Shown here piece by piece: positions 10,409-19,237 of a DNA stretch of 64,000 nt (positions are counted from its first letter, which is position 1; the number at the start of each line of letters is the position of its first letter). Source of the stretch: Bacteroidales bacterium (lineage in GTDB: Bacteria; Bacteroidota; Bacteroidia; Bacteroidales; UBA932); assembly GCA_011620605.1 (NCBI GenBank), contig WOYW01000016.1, forward strand, positions 310,001-374,000, in the 5' to 3' direction. Both the position numbers and the translations under genes were made by a program. The notes under the pieces were generated by a model, which saw only the letters and a list, made by a program, of their open reading frames with translations, was not told where the DNA came from and ran no database searches.

Positions 10409-10425
10409 TGTAAAACCTGTTGTTT

Positions 10426-11763
10426 ATGAGTCGTGACGAGTTTTCGGGATTTTTCGGCGTTCTGGTAGCCACTGTCGGATCTGCCGTAGGACTGGGTAAT
10501 TTATGGCGTTTCCCATACCTGGTAGGACAAAATGGGGGTGCAGCCTTCATTCTTATATACCTGGCGTTTGTGCTGATCATCTGCCTGCCTATTGCCATAT
10601 CTGAATTTATTATTGGCCGCAAAACAAGGGCGAATACTGTAAGGGCATTCCAGATCCTGGCCCCGAAGACGGCATGGAGCGGCATAGGGATCGTGGGGGT
10701 GCTGGCAGCTTTTTCCATACTGGCCTTTTATACTGTAGTAGGAGGCTGGACACTGGATTACCTGGTACGATCCGTTATTCACATATTTGCAAAACCAGAT
10801 ATATCTGCCCTGGAAAGCCAGTTCACAACCATGGTGACCTCCCCTGTGCGACCCATAGTCTGGACCGTGGTTTTTATGGTAGTCTGTGCACTGATCGTTA
10901 TGTGCGGAATAAAAAAGGGTATTGAAAAATATTCCAGGATCATGATGCCTTTCCTTTTTTTGATGATAGTCATCCTGATGGTGCGTTCCGTCACATTGCC
11001 CGGTGCCAGTGAAGGGATATCCTTTTTGATAAAACCTGATTTTTCCAAGATCAATACGTCGGTAGTGCTTGCTGCACTGGGACAGGCCTTTTTCTCCCTG
11101 AGCCTGGGAATGGGTTGTCTGATCACCTACGGGTCCTATGTCCCAAACAAGGAGAACCTTACCAAGCTTTCATTTACCACGGCTTTATCCGACACTCTTT
11201 TTGCCATGCTGGCAGGGCTGGCCATCATGCCGGCGGTCTTTGCCTTTGGGATATCTCCCCAGGAAGGTCCCGGCCTGGTTTTTATTGTGTTGCCCCGCAT
11301 ATTTGCGCAGATCCCCATGGGGAACGTTTTTGCCGTCATGTTTTTCGTTATTCTGCTTATTGCCGCTATTACTTCAGTCATATCCCTGTTGGAAGTGGTC
11401 ACGGCTTATGTGACGGAAAAATTGAAATTGAAGAGAACGGTCGCAGTAGCCGGGATTACGGTCATAGTTACCGTTTTTGCATCCCTGAGTTCCCTCTCCC
11501 AGGGTGTTCTTAAGAACGTGACTGTTTTCGGAAAATCCATTTTTGATTTCTTTGATTACCTCTCGGCAAACATTCTGCTACCTTTAGGAGGGCTTTCCAT
11601 CGTGATCTTTGTGGGGTGGTATATGAAAAAATCCCTGGTCTATCAGGAATTTACAAATCAGGGCACCCTGAAGGGCACCCTGTTTCGCACGTATTATTTT
11701 ATAATCCGTTATATAGCACCGGTGGCCATAGCCATTGTTTTCATAGACCTTATTTTACGGTAA
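10426..11763 (+). CDS. Neurotransmitter:sodium symporter family transporter (NSS/SNF)
   Basis: Sodium-coupled transporter of the LeuT/NSS family, most likely for an amino acid. The first membrane helix has the family signature GSAVGLGNLWRFPY and is followed by NGGAAF. About eleven to twelve hydrophobic helices fill the 445-aa protein, the usual bacterial length. The ORF track begins at a TTG (10420); the ATG at 10426 (MSRDEFSG) is chosen, 17 nt after the -7 box. Monocistronic; its last 14 bp overlap the end of the convergent BACON/LRR gene. The exact substrate cannot be read from sequence. Confidence 0.95.
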   Translation: MSRDEFSGFFGVLVATVGSAVGLGNLWRFPYLVGQNGGAAFILIYLAFVLIICLPIAISEFIIGRKTRANTVRAFQILAPKTAWSGIGIVGVLAAFSILAFYTVVGGWTLDYLVRSVIHIFAKPDISALESQFTTMVTSPVRPIVWTVVFMVVCALIVMCGIKKGIEKYSRIMMPFLFLMIVILMVRSVTLPGASEGISFLIKPDFSKINTSVVLAALGQAFFSLSLGMGCLITYGSYVPNKENLTKLSFTTALSDTLFAMLAGLAIMPAVFAFGISPQEGPGLVFIVLPRIFAQIPMGNVFAVMFFVILLIAAITSVISLLEVVTAYVTEKLKLKRTVAVAGITVIVTVFASLSSLSQGVLKNVTVFGKSIFDFFDYLSANILLPLGGLSIVIFVGWYMKKSLVYQEFTNQGTLKGTLFRTYYFIIRYIAPVAIAIVFIDLILR

Positions 11764-14700
11764 CCCCCAGGTGCCAGTTCCCGTTGTATCCCAATTGGGA
11801 GGTATTGGTGACCGTCTCGTCGGAAGAGATGGTTACCAGGTTTCCTCCGGTCTGTACGGGACCGTCTCCGTCGGTCATTAATACCGGGTGCAGGTCCTGT
11901 TGTTGTATGACCTGGTTGATGACCAACCCATCGCCTTCCTGGATCTGTACGTTGTAGTATTCAGTTATACCTGCCGTCTGGAGCAGCGACCAGTATTCAC
12001 TGTTTTTCAACTGGTCTATGAAGACCTTCTTGAGGTTGGTCGTGCTCAGGGGAATCAGGTTAGTTTGTCCGGCATGGGCTCCGTTGATCAACACAATGCG
12101 TCGGGCCAGGTTTTCTATGAAATTGATATACTGAGTGGGATCCACATCCTGATTGGGATTGCCTTCCTGATCGGTCATGGAAAGGAATGTTTCGTAAATT
12201 TCCAGCAACTGGTCTGCATCTTTTGCAATGATCACAATAGAAGCAGTAGTGTCTGCAGGACATAGCATTACGTTTTCCAGGTTCTTACCGGCAAATCCCG
12301 ATACGTATTCGGGAAGCATTTCAACCAGGACCATAATGTTATCATCTGCTGTCGGTGAAGCGAAAGGCCGAATGCCGGTATTCGGTCGGAAAAGTGACAT
12401 AGTCTTAGATACCGAAGAGAGCAAAGGTACATGTTCTACATTTTGAACCGAGATACCTTCCGGCACCGTCAGGATAGTGTAAAAATCCTTAACAATACCG
12501 TATCCTACCAGTCGGACGGCATATGTTCCAGGAACTATATTTTCAAAGGAAACATTTCCGCTTGCATTGGAGTACCGTTGATAATCAAAATCCGTTTCGT
12601 TTGTGTTTTGAACGTAAGGAACGCTGCGGGTAGCTGGGATAAAGGATGTTCCGGCTTTCAATGTCATAAGATTTTTCTGCATGGCACCTGCATACGGTTT
12701 TAGCAACAATGCCATCCGGGGAGCTACAGATCTGAGAATATCGTCTTTTGCAAGACCTTCACTTACCCTGGGAAGGGAAGCAGGGGACATTGACGCTCTG
12801 GTTGTGTAAGCCGGCGTCTGGGCAACCTGGTCCGAAATGCGTTTCAGGTAAACATATGCTCCTGTTACAGGAGCCCCGCCTGTATCGGTGAAGGTGACAT
12901 CAAGCTGGCTATATACCGGTGTGGTAACCGTTACCTCGGGGCTGTATGATGTTCCTGCAGAATTGGTGGCAAATGCTTTCACAGTATAGGTTGTATTTTC
13001 CGTAATGTTATGCGTAAAGTCTGCAGTAAAAGTCCCTGTTCCTGAACCCGTTTTGCGGGTGGTCGTGTTCAAAATGAACCCTCTTTCGGTCACCTGGTCA
13101 CTGCCCTGTTTTTCAACGGTTGCCTGAACACTGATCTTGTTGTACAGCAGCTGGGTAATCGTCACCTCGCTTAAAGTGGGTAAAACACCTGCCAGGTCCA
13201 GGAAAACCCCGTTTTGCTGCGTCCTGATATAGTGAATTTCCGTGCCGGGTTTGTATGTATTCCAGCTGTCCCAGGACGGGTGTTCTATCAATACGGTAGG
13301 CACCGGGTCTGTTAAGCGGTTCCCATAGACATAGAGTTGTGTACATTCTTCAGGAAGTCCGCCCCAGGAGACAGGAATCCCGCCTTCAAAATTGCAATTG
13401 TACAAATGAATGTTCAGATGATTCCCCGTAGTTGTCAGGGTCCCGATATCGTCGGGCAATGCGTCGGTCAGTCCGGGATTGTCAAACAGCAGCAGGTCGG
13501 TGATGCTGGTCCATTGGGTAAATAGACCATCAGGAAGCGGGCTTTGAATTCCCGTTCCGGACAATTCAAAAACAACCAGGGCGCTCAACCCTGTCCATGA
13601 TCCCGGAACGGTTCCGGATATTCGATTTCCGGCCAGCCTCAGTTCGGTCAGCTTTTCCAGGTTACCCATTGAAACGGGCAGATTTCCGGTTAAATCGGTT
13701 TGTGTGGCCCGAAGCGTTCTCAATTCACTCAGATTTCCCAAACTTTCCGGAAGTGATCCGGTCAGATTGGGATTGTTTCCCAGATCCAGTGTGCGCAGGG
13801 CGGTGAAATCCCCGATTTCCGGAGGTAATTGGCCGTTCAGTGCGAACCCGTTCAGGTTTAAGTTTGTAACAGCCTCATTTTCAATGGTTACACCTTCCCA
13901 TGTGGAAATGTCTGCGTCTGAATTCCAGTTCTCTCCTTTGGTCCAGTTTTCCCCGTCCAGTTGGTTGTACAGTACCATTAACCGTTCTCTTTGTGCATCA
14001 GGAACCGGTTCCAGTTTTAGGAAAACACCGTCCTGCTGGGTACGTAAATAATGTATATCCGATTCCGGCAGGTAATCATCCCAATAATCCCAGGAAGGGT
14101 GGTTCTGAATGGCCAAAGGTATTTGTTCGGTCAATTGGTTCCCGTATAAATACAATTGCGTACAGACCCCGGGAACAGAGGCCCATTCTTCCGGGATCCC
14201 GCCACTGAAGTTGCAATTTTGCAATTGTACGTTAAAGGTACTGTTGTCCGTGGTCATTTGACCCAATTGCGGAGGCAGAGGCCCTGTCAGTCCGGGATTG
14301 CTGTGCATGATAAAGGAACCTAAATGTGTCCAGGCCGTAAAGATGGTTCTGGGCAGGGGGCTTTGAATACCGGTTCCGAAAATCGCAAAATCCTGCATAG
14401 CGGTCATCCCTTCCCACGATTCAGGGATCCTTCCCTCAATGTTGTTATTGCCAATATTCAGGATGGCAAGCTTTGTCAGATTTCCCATGGAGGCCGGCAA
14501 ACTCCCTTCAAGGCTTGTTGTTACGGCACGGAAAGTTTCCAGGTTAACAAGGTCCCCGGTTTCTTCGGGAAGCGCTCCTGTCAGACCGGGATTGGATCCC
14601 AGGTCCAGTGTCTCCAGGTCTGTCAGTGTCCCTATGGCTGAAGGCAACAATCCGCTCAGACCAAATCCGTTCAGGTCCAATCCGGTGATTTTCCCGTCTT

Positions 14701-15427
14701 CCATTGTGACGCCTCCCCAGTTCTGAACGGGCTCAGAGCTTTTCCATTTGACCTTCTTTTCTTCATCCCAGTTATCCCCGTCCAGAGACTCGTATATTTC
14801 CACAAGAGCGGTTCTGCGCGGATCTTCGGCCTGGTTAAAAGTAATGGTCTGTGTCTGGGCTATGCCTGCGTTATCCTTTACGGTTACTTCTCCCGAACGG
14901 GCAGGGCCCGTGTTGGGAGCCACCAGGAATTCCAGAGATCCGGACGACAATGCTTTGGTCCCCACGTACTGGATCCAGGATTTTGCCGATGCAGAAACCT
15001 CTACTGAATAGGCAGTATTGTATTGAAGGGTAACGGTGTATGTTCCCCCGGCCGCCTCAACCTCTGTCGTATTGCCGGTGATAATGAGTGTATTCCGTGC
15101 GCTTTGTGTGATGGAGACCGTCGCCTGCATGGTGCCGCTCTTGATGGTCAGCGTTCCGGTCTGGTCCGAGGACGAGGTAGAAGCAGCTGCCGTTAATTGC
15201 AGGGTTGTGTTTCCGGAGCCTTTGGCCGGGGAAACGGCAAACCCCTTTCCCGAGACGGAGGCGGTCCAGGACATGCTGTTGGTGGATAAACTGATGTTTT
15301 GTGTTCCTCCTTCCTGGGTGAAGGAAATACTGGAGGGACTGGCCTCAATGAACGGTACTTCGGGCTTGCAGCTGTTCAGGAGCAGCATAGCGGTTGCCGT
15401 TGCCAGTAATGTCAGGATCTTTTTCAT
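11750..15427 (-). CDS. Large BACON / leucine-rich-repeat surface lipoprotein
   Basis: 1225-aa lipoprotein with signal and lipobox LLLNSC. Domains in order: two BACON-type beta-sandwich repeats (~25-110, ~115-200), two copies of a plant-type LRR module (~205-475 and ~480-745; repeats such as LPSAIGTLTDLETLDLGSNP), a fibronectin-III-like domain (~750-838), a carboxypeptidase-regulatory-like segment (~840-1000) and an unassigned C-terminal domain. Each LRR module opens with a ...LDGxNW box and closes with HPSWDxW...IHYxRTQQ. BACON domains usually bind glycans or mucin; LRRs bind proteins or sugars, so a surface adhesin or receptor is likely. Start is the ATG at 15427 (MKKILTLL). It follows mrp by 35 bp and may be co-transcribed with it. 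Confidence 0.85.
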   Translation of the reverse strand: MKKILTLLATATAMLLLNSCKPEVPFIEASPSSISFTQEGGTQNISLSTNSMSWTASVSGKGFAVSPAKGSGNTTLQLTAAASTSSSDQTGTLTIKSGTMQATVSITQSARNTLIITGNTTEVEAAGGTYTVTLQYNTAYSVEVSASAKSWIQYVGTKALSSGSLEFLVAPNTGPARSGEVTVKDNAGIAQTQTITFNQAEDPRRTALVEIYESLDGDNWDEEKKVKWKSSEPVQNWGGVTMEDGKITGLDLNGFGLSGLLPSAIGTLTDLETLDLGSNPGLTGALPEETGDLVNLETFRAVTTSLEGSLPASMGNLTKLAILNIGNNNIEGRIPESWEGMTAMQDFAIFGTGIQSPLPRTIFTAWTHLGSFIMHSNPGLTGPLPPQLGQMTTDNSTFNVQLQNCNFSGGIPEEWASVPGVCTQLYLYGNQLTEQIPLAIQNHPSWDYWDDYLPESDIHYLRTQQDGVFLKLEPVPDAQRERLMVLYNQLDGENWTKGENWNSDADISTWEGVTIENEAVTNLNLNGFALNGQLPPEIGDFTALRTLDLGNNPNLTGSLPESLGNLSELRTLRATQTDLTGNLPVSMGNLEKLTELRLAGNRISGTVPGSWTGLSALVVFELSGTGIQSPLPDGLFTQWTSITDLLLFDNPGLTDALPDDIGTLTTTGNHLNIHLYNCNFEGGIPVSWGGLPEECTQLYVYGNRLTDPVPTVLIEHPSWDSWNTYKPGTEIHYIRTQQNGVFLDLAGVLPTLSEVTITQLLYNKISVQATVEKQGSDQVTERGFILNTTTRKTGSGTGTFTADFTHNITENTTYTVKAFATNSAGTSYSPEVTVTTPVYSQLDVTFTDTGGAPVTGAYVYLKRISDQVAQTPAYTTRASMSPASLPRVSEGLAKDDILRSVAPRMALLLKPYAGAMQKNLMTLKAGTSFIPATRSVPYVQNTNETDFDYQRYSNASGNVSFENIVPGTYAVRLVGYGIVKDFYTILTVPEGISVQNVEHVPLLSSVSKTMSLFRPNTGIRPFASPTADDNIMVLVEMLPEYVSGFAGKNLENVMLCPADTTASIVIIAKDADQLLEIYETFLSMTDQEGNPNQDVDPTQYINFIENLARRIVLINGAHAGQTNLIPLSTTNLKKVFIDQLKNSEYWSLLQTAGITEYYNVQIQEGDGLVINQVIQQQDLHPVLMTDGDGPVQTGGNLVTISSDETVTNTSQLGYNGNWHLGVTVK

Positions 15428-15462
15428 AGCACAAAGACGCATTTAAAGAATGATTGGCTGCT

Positions 15463-16320
15463 TTATGCTAACAGGGAAATCAATTTTCCTGCCAGATCTT
15501 TAAAAGCATCGCCTGCGGCATTTTTATCGTTAACTGCCGGAATACCGGCATCTCCCCGGTCACAAATCCCCTGGATGAGAGGAATTTCCGCTAACACGGG
15601 CAGGTTATATTTTTTGGCAAGTTTTGCGGCTCCGCCTTTCCCGAAAATATAATATTTATTTTCCGGCAATTCTTCAGGTGTAAACCATGCCATATTCTCG
15701 ACAATGCCAAACACTTTTTTATTCAGTTTGGGGTGGTAAAACATATTCAGGCATTTTTCCACATCCGATACCGAAACCTGTTGCGGGGTGGTAACGACTA
15801 TTCCTCCGGTTAGCGGTAGGTCCTGCATCAGACTCAGATGAATGTCCCCGGTTCCGGGAGGAAGGTCTATAAGCAGGAAATCCAGCTCGCCCCATTTTGT
15901 CTGTTGCAGTAATTGTTTAAGGGCATTGCTGGCCATCGGGCCGCGCCAGATCAGGGCCTGTTCGGGTTTAGAAAAATAGCCAATGGAGATCCATTTTACC
16001 CCGTATTTTTCCAGGGGTTCAAATACCTGAACGTTTTCATCTATCATATCCACACCGGGTTGCTGGTCGGTCGTTCCTGTAAGGGTGGGGATCGATGGAC
16101 CATATATATCGGCATCGGCCAAACCTACACGAAATCCTTCCAGCGCCAGTGCCACGGCAAGATTGACAGCTACGGTGGATTTTCCCACTCCTCCTTTACC
16201 GCTAGCAATGGCAATGACATTTTTAACGGCTTTCATGCCATCTATTACAGGCGTTTCTTTTTCTTTTTTCCCTACCTGCGGAGTAGTCGGCCTCATGGCA
16301 GCGTAATCGATCTTTGTCAT
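15463..16320 (-). CDS. Mrp/ApbC-family P-loop ATPase (iron-sulfur carrier family)
   Basis: 285-aa MinD-like ATPase of the Mrp/Nbp35 family, which carries and transfers Fe-S clusters. The deviant Walker A is SGKGGVGKSTVAVNLA (around residue 40), followed by GLADADIYGPS and LLIDLPPGTGD. The N-terminal DUF59/MIP18 domain of longer Mrp proteins is absent. The C-terminal CxxC that ligates the shared cluster in classical Mrp is also absent; the segment reads NMAWFTPEELPENKYY. From memory, other Bacteroidota Mrp proteins look the same there. The ATG is 6 nt from the stop of the S46 peptidase gene, so the two are one operon. Confidence 0.9.
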   Translation of the reverse strand: MTKIDYAAMRPTTPQVGKKEKETPVIDGMKAVKNVIAIASGKGGVGKSTVAVNLAVALALEGFRVGLADADIYGPSIPTLTGTTDQQPGVDMIDENVQVFEPLEKYGVKWISIGYFSKPEQALIWRGPMASNALKQLLQQTKWGELDFLLIDLPPGTGDIHLSLMQDLPLTGGIVVTTPQQVSVSDVEKCLNMFYHPKLNKKVFGIVENMAWFTPEELPENKYYIFGKGGAAKLAKKYNLPVLAEIPLIQGICDRGDAGIPAVNDKNAAGDAFKDLAGKLISLLA

Positions 16321-16325
16321 TTCTT

Positions 16326-18485
16326 CTATTTTCTAATATCCATTTCTTCAAGCAGGTAGCCTGCTTCTCCGTATTTGTCAATAATAAACAGCACGTATCT
16401 GATATCTACGGCAATACAACGCTGTAACGCAGGTTCAAAAATAACGTCGCCGCTCATGGATTCCCAGTTGCCGTCAAAAGCCAGCCCTATCAGTTCTCCG
16501 TGCGCGTTCACCACGGGAGATCCCGAATTCCCTCCGGTGATGTCGGTATTGGCAATAAAGCCGGTAACGACTTCTTTGCCGGGTTCGGCGTACTGTCCGT
16601 AATCTTTGTTGTTGTATAGTTGTTTCAGTTTTTCGGGTACCACGAATTCCCAGTTATCGGGATCTTCCTTCTCCATAACGCCTTTCAACGTTGTGTAATA
16701 GTCGTATATGACACCGTCTTTAGGTCTGTAATTCAACACATTGCCATAAGTAAGACGCATTGAAAAATTGGCATCCGGATACATGGCTTCTCCTTTATTC
16801 ATTTCCATCATGCCGGCAATAAAATTCCGGTGTCCGCGTTCATATTGTGCATTGAAAGGAGCTATGGCAGCCTGGCACTCTGCGTTTTTTTCCTCCACCG
16901 ATCTTCCCAGGATCACGGCCGGGTCACCGGCTATCTCATCCATGGCTGCATCACGCGTATTTTCTGCAGACAAACAATCAATCAGGCAATTGACTCTTTC
17001 CGCAGAAACAAAATGGCTTTTCTCAAACAGATTTTCCACGTAAGCATCAATATTCCCGGAGTACTCTTCGTCAATTACCCCGTATACAGAAGGATAGTGT
17101 TCTTTATCCACCCGCGAGGCAAACAGTTTAAGCATGGCTTTGGCCACTTTGACATCCGTAGGTGCATTATAATTGGCAAAGAATCTTTCTGCCTGTAATT
17201 TCAGGCCTTCCACGTTTATGCTTCCGTCTTCCTCTGTTCTGCTTAGCTGGCGTGCTGCCCGTGAAGCAAAAGAGGCAAGCTCAATATTGCGCAGGGCTTC
17301 GCTCAGATAGCGGCTTACATATACCATATCCCATTGACCCTTAATGGCTTCATCAATGTCGCTCAGAGCCGTTCCGTATTTTTCACGGCGTTTTTTATTG
17401 GCATTTACCCAGGTGGAAAACGCTTCTTCTTCCATGGCCCTTCTGCTTTTTACGTTTAGTTTGTCAAACGTTTCGTTCATACCGGTCCATTTTTTCCAGG
17501 CATTGGAACTGCCGGAATATTTGCTTGCATACTGAAGCTGTACTTTTGGATCGGCCAGCATGTCTTCCAGTAATATATCCTGGCGCAGTGTCCTGACCTC
17601 AATTCCGATATTGTTGGTCAACTGTTCCTGGCGGTCTACTTCAACGGAAGTCATATAGCGTGTGGTTGTTCCCGGGTATCCCAGTGTCATCACAAAATCT
17701 CCCTGTTGAATGCCTTTCAGGCTTACGGGAAGGAATTGTTTGGGACGGTAGGGTTGGTTGTCCGGGGAATAATCGGCAGGTTCATTGTCAGCACCGGCAT
17801 AGATCCGGAACATGGAAAAGTCACAGGTGTGACGGGGCCACATCCAGTTGTCGGTATCGGCTCCGAATTTTCCTATGGAAGAAGGAGGTGCTCCCACAAA
17901 ACGTACGTCCGAATAAACTTTGTATACAACCATGTAATACTGATTTCCACCGTACATACTGTACAATCTTCCGGTAGTATTGGGGTTTTCTTCTTTCACT
18001 TTTTCTCCCCATTCCCGAGTCACTTTGGCCACGGTTGCCATGCGGCTTTCTTCGGTGGTACATGTATCCAATACAAACAATACCTCTTTGGTTACATCTG
18101 TCATCCGTTCCAAAAATATTACCCTCAGACCGGGAGCCGGGATCTCTTCATCCCTGTTTTTTGCCCAGAATCCGTCTTTCAGGTAATTGTGCTCTACGCT
18201 GCTCAATGCCTGGATAACACCGTATCCGCAATGATGATTTGTCAGCAGCAATCCTTCCCCGGAAACCACTTCTCCGGTACAGCCGCCGCCAAATATCACA
18301 ATGGCATCTTTCAGGCTTGAATTGTTGATGTTGTAAATGTCACGGGCATCCAGGGCAAGCCCAGCTTCTTTCATGTTTTTTATGTTTAATTTTTCAAGAA
18401 GCGGCAGGAGCCACATTCCTTCGTCTGCACGTGCGGTACTGCCCAGTAGCAGCAATGCACACAGGATGTAACTAATTTTTTTCAT
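16326..18485 (-). CDS. S46 family dipeptidyl-peptidase (DPP7/DPP11 type)
   Basis: Periplasmic serine exopeptidase that removes dipeptides from the N-terminus of peptides, central to peptide feeding in asaccharolytic Bacteroidota. 719 aa with a cleavable signal (cut after STARA). The chymotrypsin-like catalytic set is visible: His in LLTNHHCGYG (residue 84/85) and Ser655 in GGNSGSPV. Just after the Ser is GLAFDGNWESMSGD; the residue after FD decides P1 preference, and Gly here suggests DPP7-like hydrophobic rather than DPP11-like acidic specificity (from memory of the family). -7 box TATCTTTG lies about 45 nt upstream, directly behind rnhB. First gene of the peptidase-mrp unit. Confidence 0.93.
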   Translation of the reverse strand: MKKISYILCALLLLGSTARADEGMWLLPLLEKLNIKNMKEAGLALDARDIYNINNSSLKDAIVIFGGGCTGEVVSGEGLLLTNHHCGYGVIQALSSVEHNYLKDGFWAKNRDEEIPAPGLRVIFLERMTDVTKEVLFVLDTCTTEESRMATVAKVTREWGEKVKEENPNTTGRLYSMYGGNQYYMVVYKVYSDVRFVGAPPSSIGKFGADTDNWMWPRHTCDFSMFRIYAGADNEPADYSPDNQPYRPKQFLPVSLKGIQQGDFVMTLGYPGTTTRYMTSVEVDRQEQLTNNIGIEVRTLRQDILLEDMLADPKVQLQYASKYSGSSNAWKKWTGMNETFDKLNVKSRRAMEEEAFSTWVNANKKRREKYGTALSDIDEAIKGQWDMVYVSRYLSEALRNIELASFASRAARQLSRTEEDGSINVEGLKLQAERFFANYNAPTDVKVAKAMLKLFASRVDKEHYPSVYGVIDEEYSGNIDAYVENLFEKSHFVSAERVNCLIDCLSAENTRDAAMDEIAGDPAVILGRSVEEKNAECQAAIAPFNAQYERGHRNFIAGMMEMNKGEAMYPDANFSMRLTYGNVLNYRPKDGVIYDYYTTLKGVMEKEDPDNWEFVVPEKLKQLYNNKDYGQYAEPGKEVVTGFIANTDITGGNSGSPVVNAHGELIGLAFDGNWESMSGDVIFEPALQRCIAVDIRYVLFIIDKYGEAGYLLEEMDIRK

Positions 18486-18539
18486 GTGGTGTATACTTGT
18501 TTTGTTGTGTTAAGTGGATATATAATCTCACAAAGATAA

Positions 18540-19157
18540 TCATAAATGATAAGAAAATGATTTTCTGTGAAGGCTTGTCAGGCCGAATTCCCGGATCGCT
18601 TCCCTGTGTTTTCCGGTAGGGTATCCTTTGTTGTCTTTCCATCCGTACTGGGGATAAAGCAAATCTTGTTCCACCATATACTCATCCCGGAAAGTTTTGG
18701 CCAGAACCGAGGCTGCGGCTATGGCCGCAAAATGCCGGTCGCCCCTGACAATGCACCGGTGGGGGATCACCGGGCTCAGCAAAGGTTCCCCGTTCCCCGG
18801 GTGATACGGATAAAACCGATTCCCGTCCACCAGGATAAATTCCGGAACAGGTGCCAGTTGATCCAGGGCTCGGTGCATGGCCGTAATGGAAGCTCTCAGA
18901 ATGTTCCATTGATCAATTTCCAGGGGAGAACAACCGGCCACACTCCAGCTAACGGCCTTTTCCAGGATGTAATCCCTGACCTCTGCACGGTGTTTTGGAC
19001 TCATGAGCTTGGAATCCTGTAATAAGGGATGATCAAAACCGGGCGGTAGAATTACCGCTGCGGCATAAACCGGTCCCGCCAGGCATCCCCTGCCGGCCTC
19101 GTCGCAGCCGGCTTCCCGTCTGCCTGCCTGAAAATGGGGGAGCAAAGGAAAATACAT
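18540..19157 (-). CDS. rnhB: Ribonuclease HII
   Basis: Endonuclease that nicks DNA at misincorporated ribonucleotides and cuts RNA of RNA-DNA hybrids. Catalytic landmarks: GCDEAGRGCLAGPVYAAAV, DSKLMSPKHR (DSKxLS motif), ASVLAKTFRDEYM and a C-terminal YGWKDNKGYPTGKH. I start at ATG 19157 (MYFPLLPHF, 205 aa) rather than at 19220, because a -7 box TACCTTTG ends just 3 nt before this ATG. That spacing implies a leaderless message, or a start slightly further inside. Divergent from the EF-G paralogue. Confidence 0.93.
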   Translation of the reverse strand: MYFPLLPHFQAGRREAGCDEAGRGCLAGPVYAAAVILPPGFDHPLLQDSKLMSPKHRAEVRDYILEKAVSWSVAGCSPLEIDQWNILRASITAMHRALDQLAPVPEFILVDGNRFYPYHPGNGEPLLSPVIPHRCIVRGDRHFAAIAAASVLAKTFRDEYMVEQDLLYPQYGWKDNKGYPTGKHREAIREFGLTSLHRKSFSYHL

Positions 19158-19162
19158 ATATA

Positions 19163-19191
19163 CAAAGGTAAAGGAAAAATTATTACCTTTG
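19163..19191. promoter_or_regulatory. Divergent -7 box pair, rnhB / EF-G paralogue
   Basis: CAAAGGTA (19163-19170, minus) and TACCTTTG (19184-19191, plus), 13 bp apart. The plus-strand gene has a leader of roughly 40 nt, the minus-strand gene almost none. Confidence 0.65.
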
Positions 19192-19237
19192 TCGCCCTGT
19201 ATTATCCCGTAAAACAACAAATAAACATATTGATTTA

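Noticed and set aside
17706-18320. 204-aa plus-strand ORF opposite the S46 peptidase
   Set aside because: Low-quality composition and fully covered by a well-identified gene.
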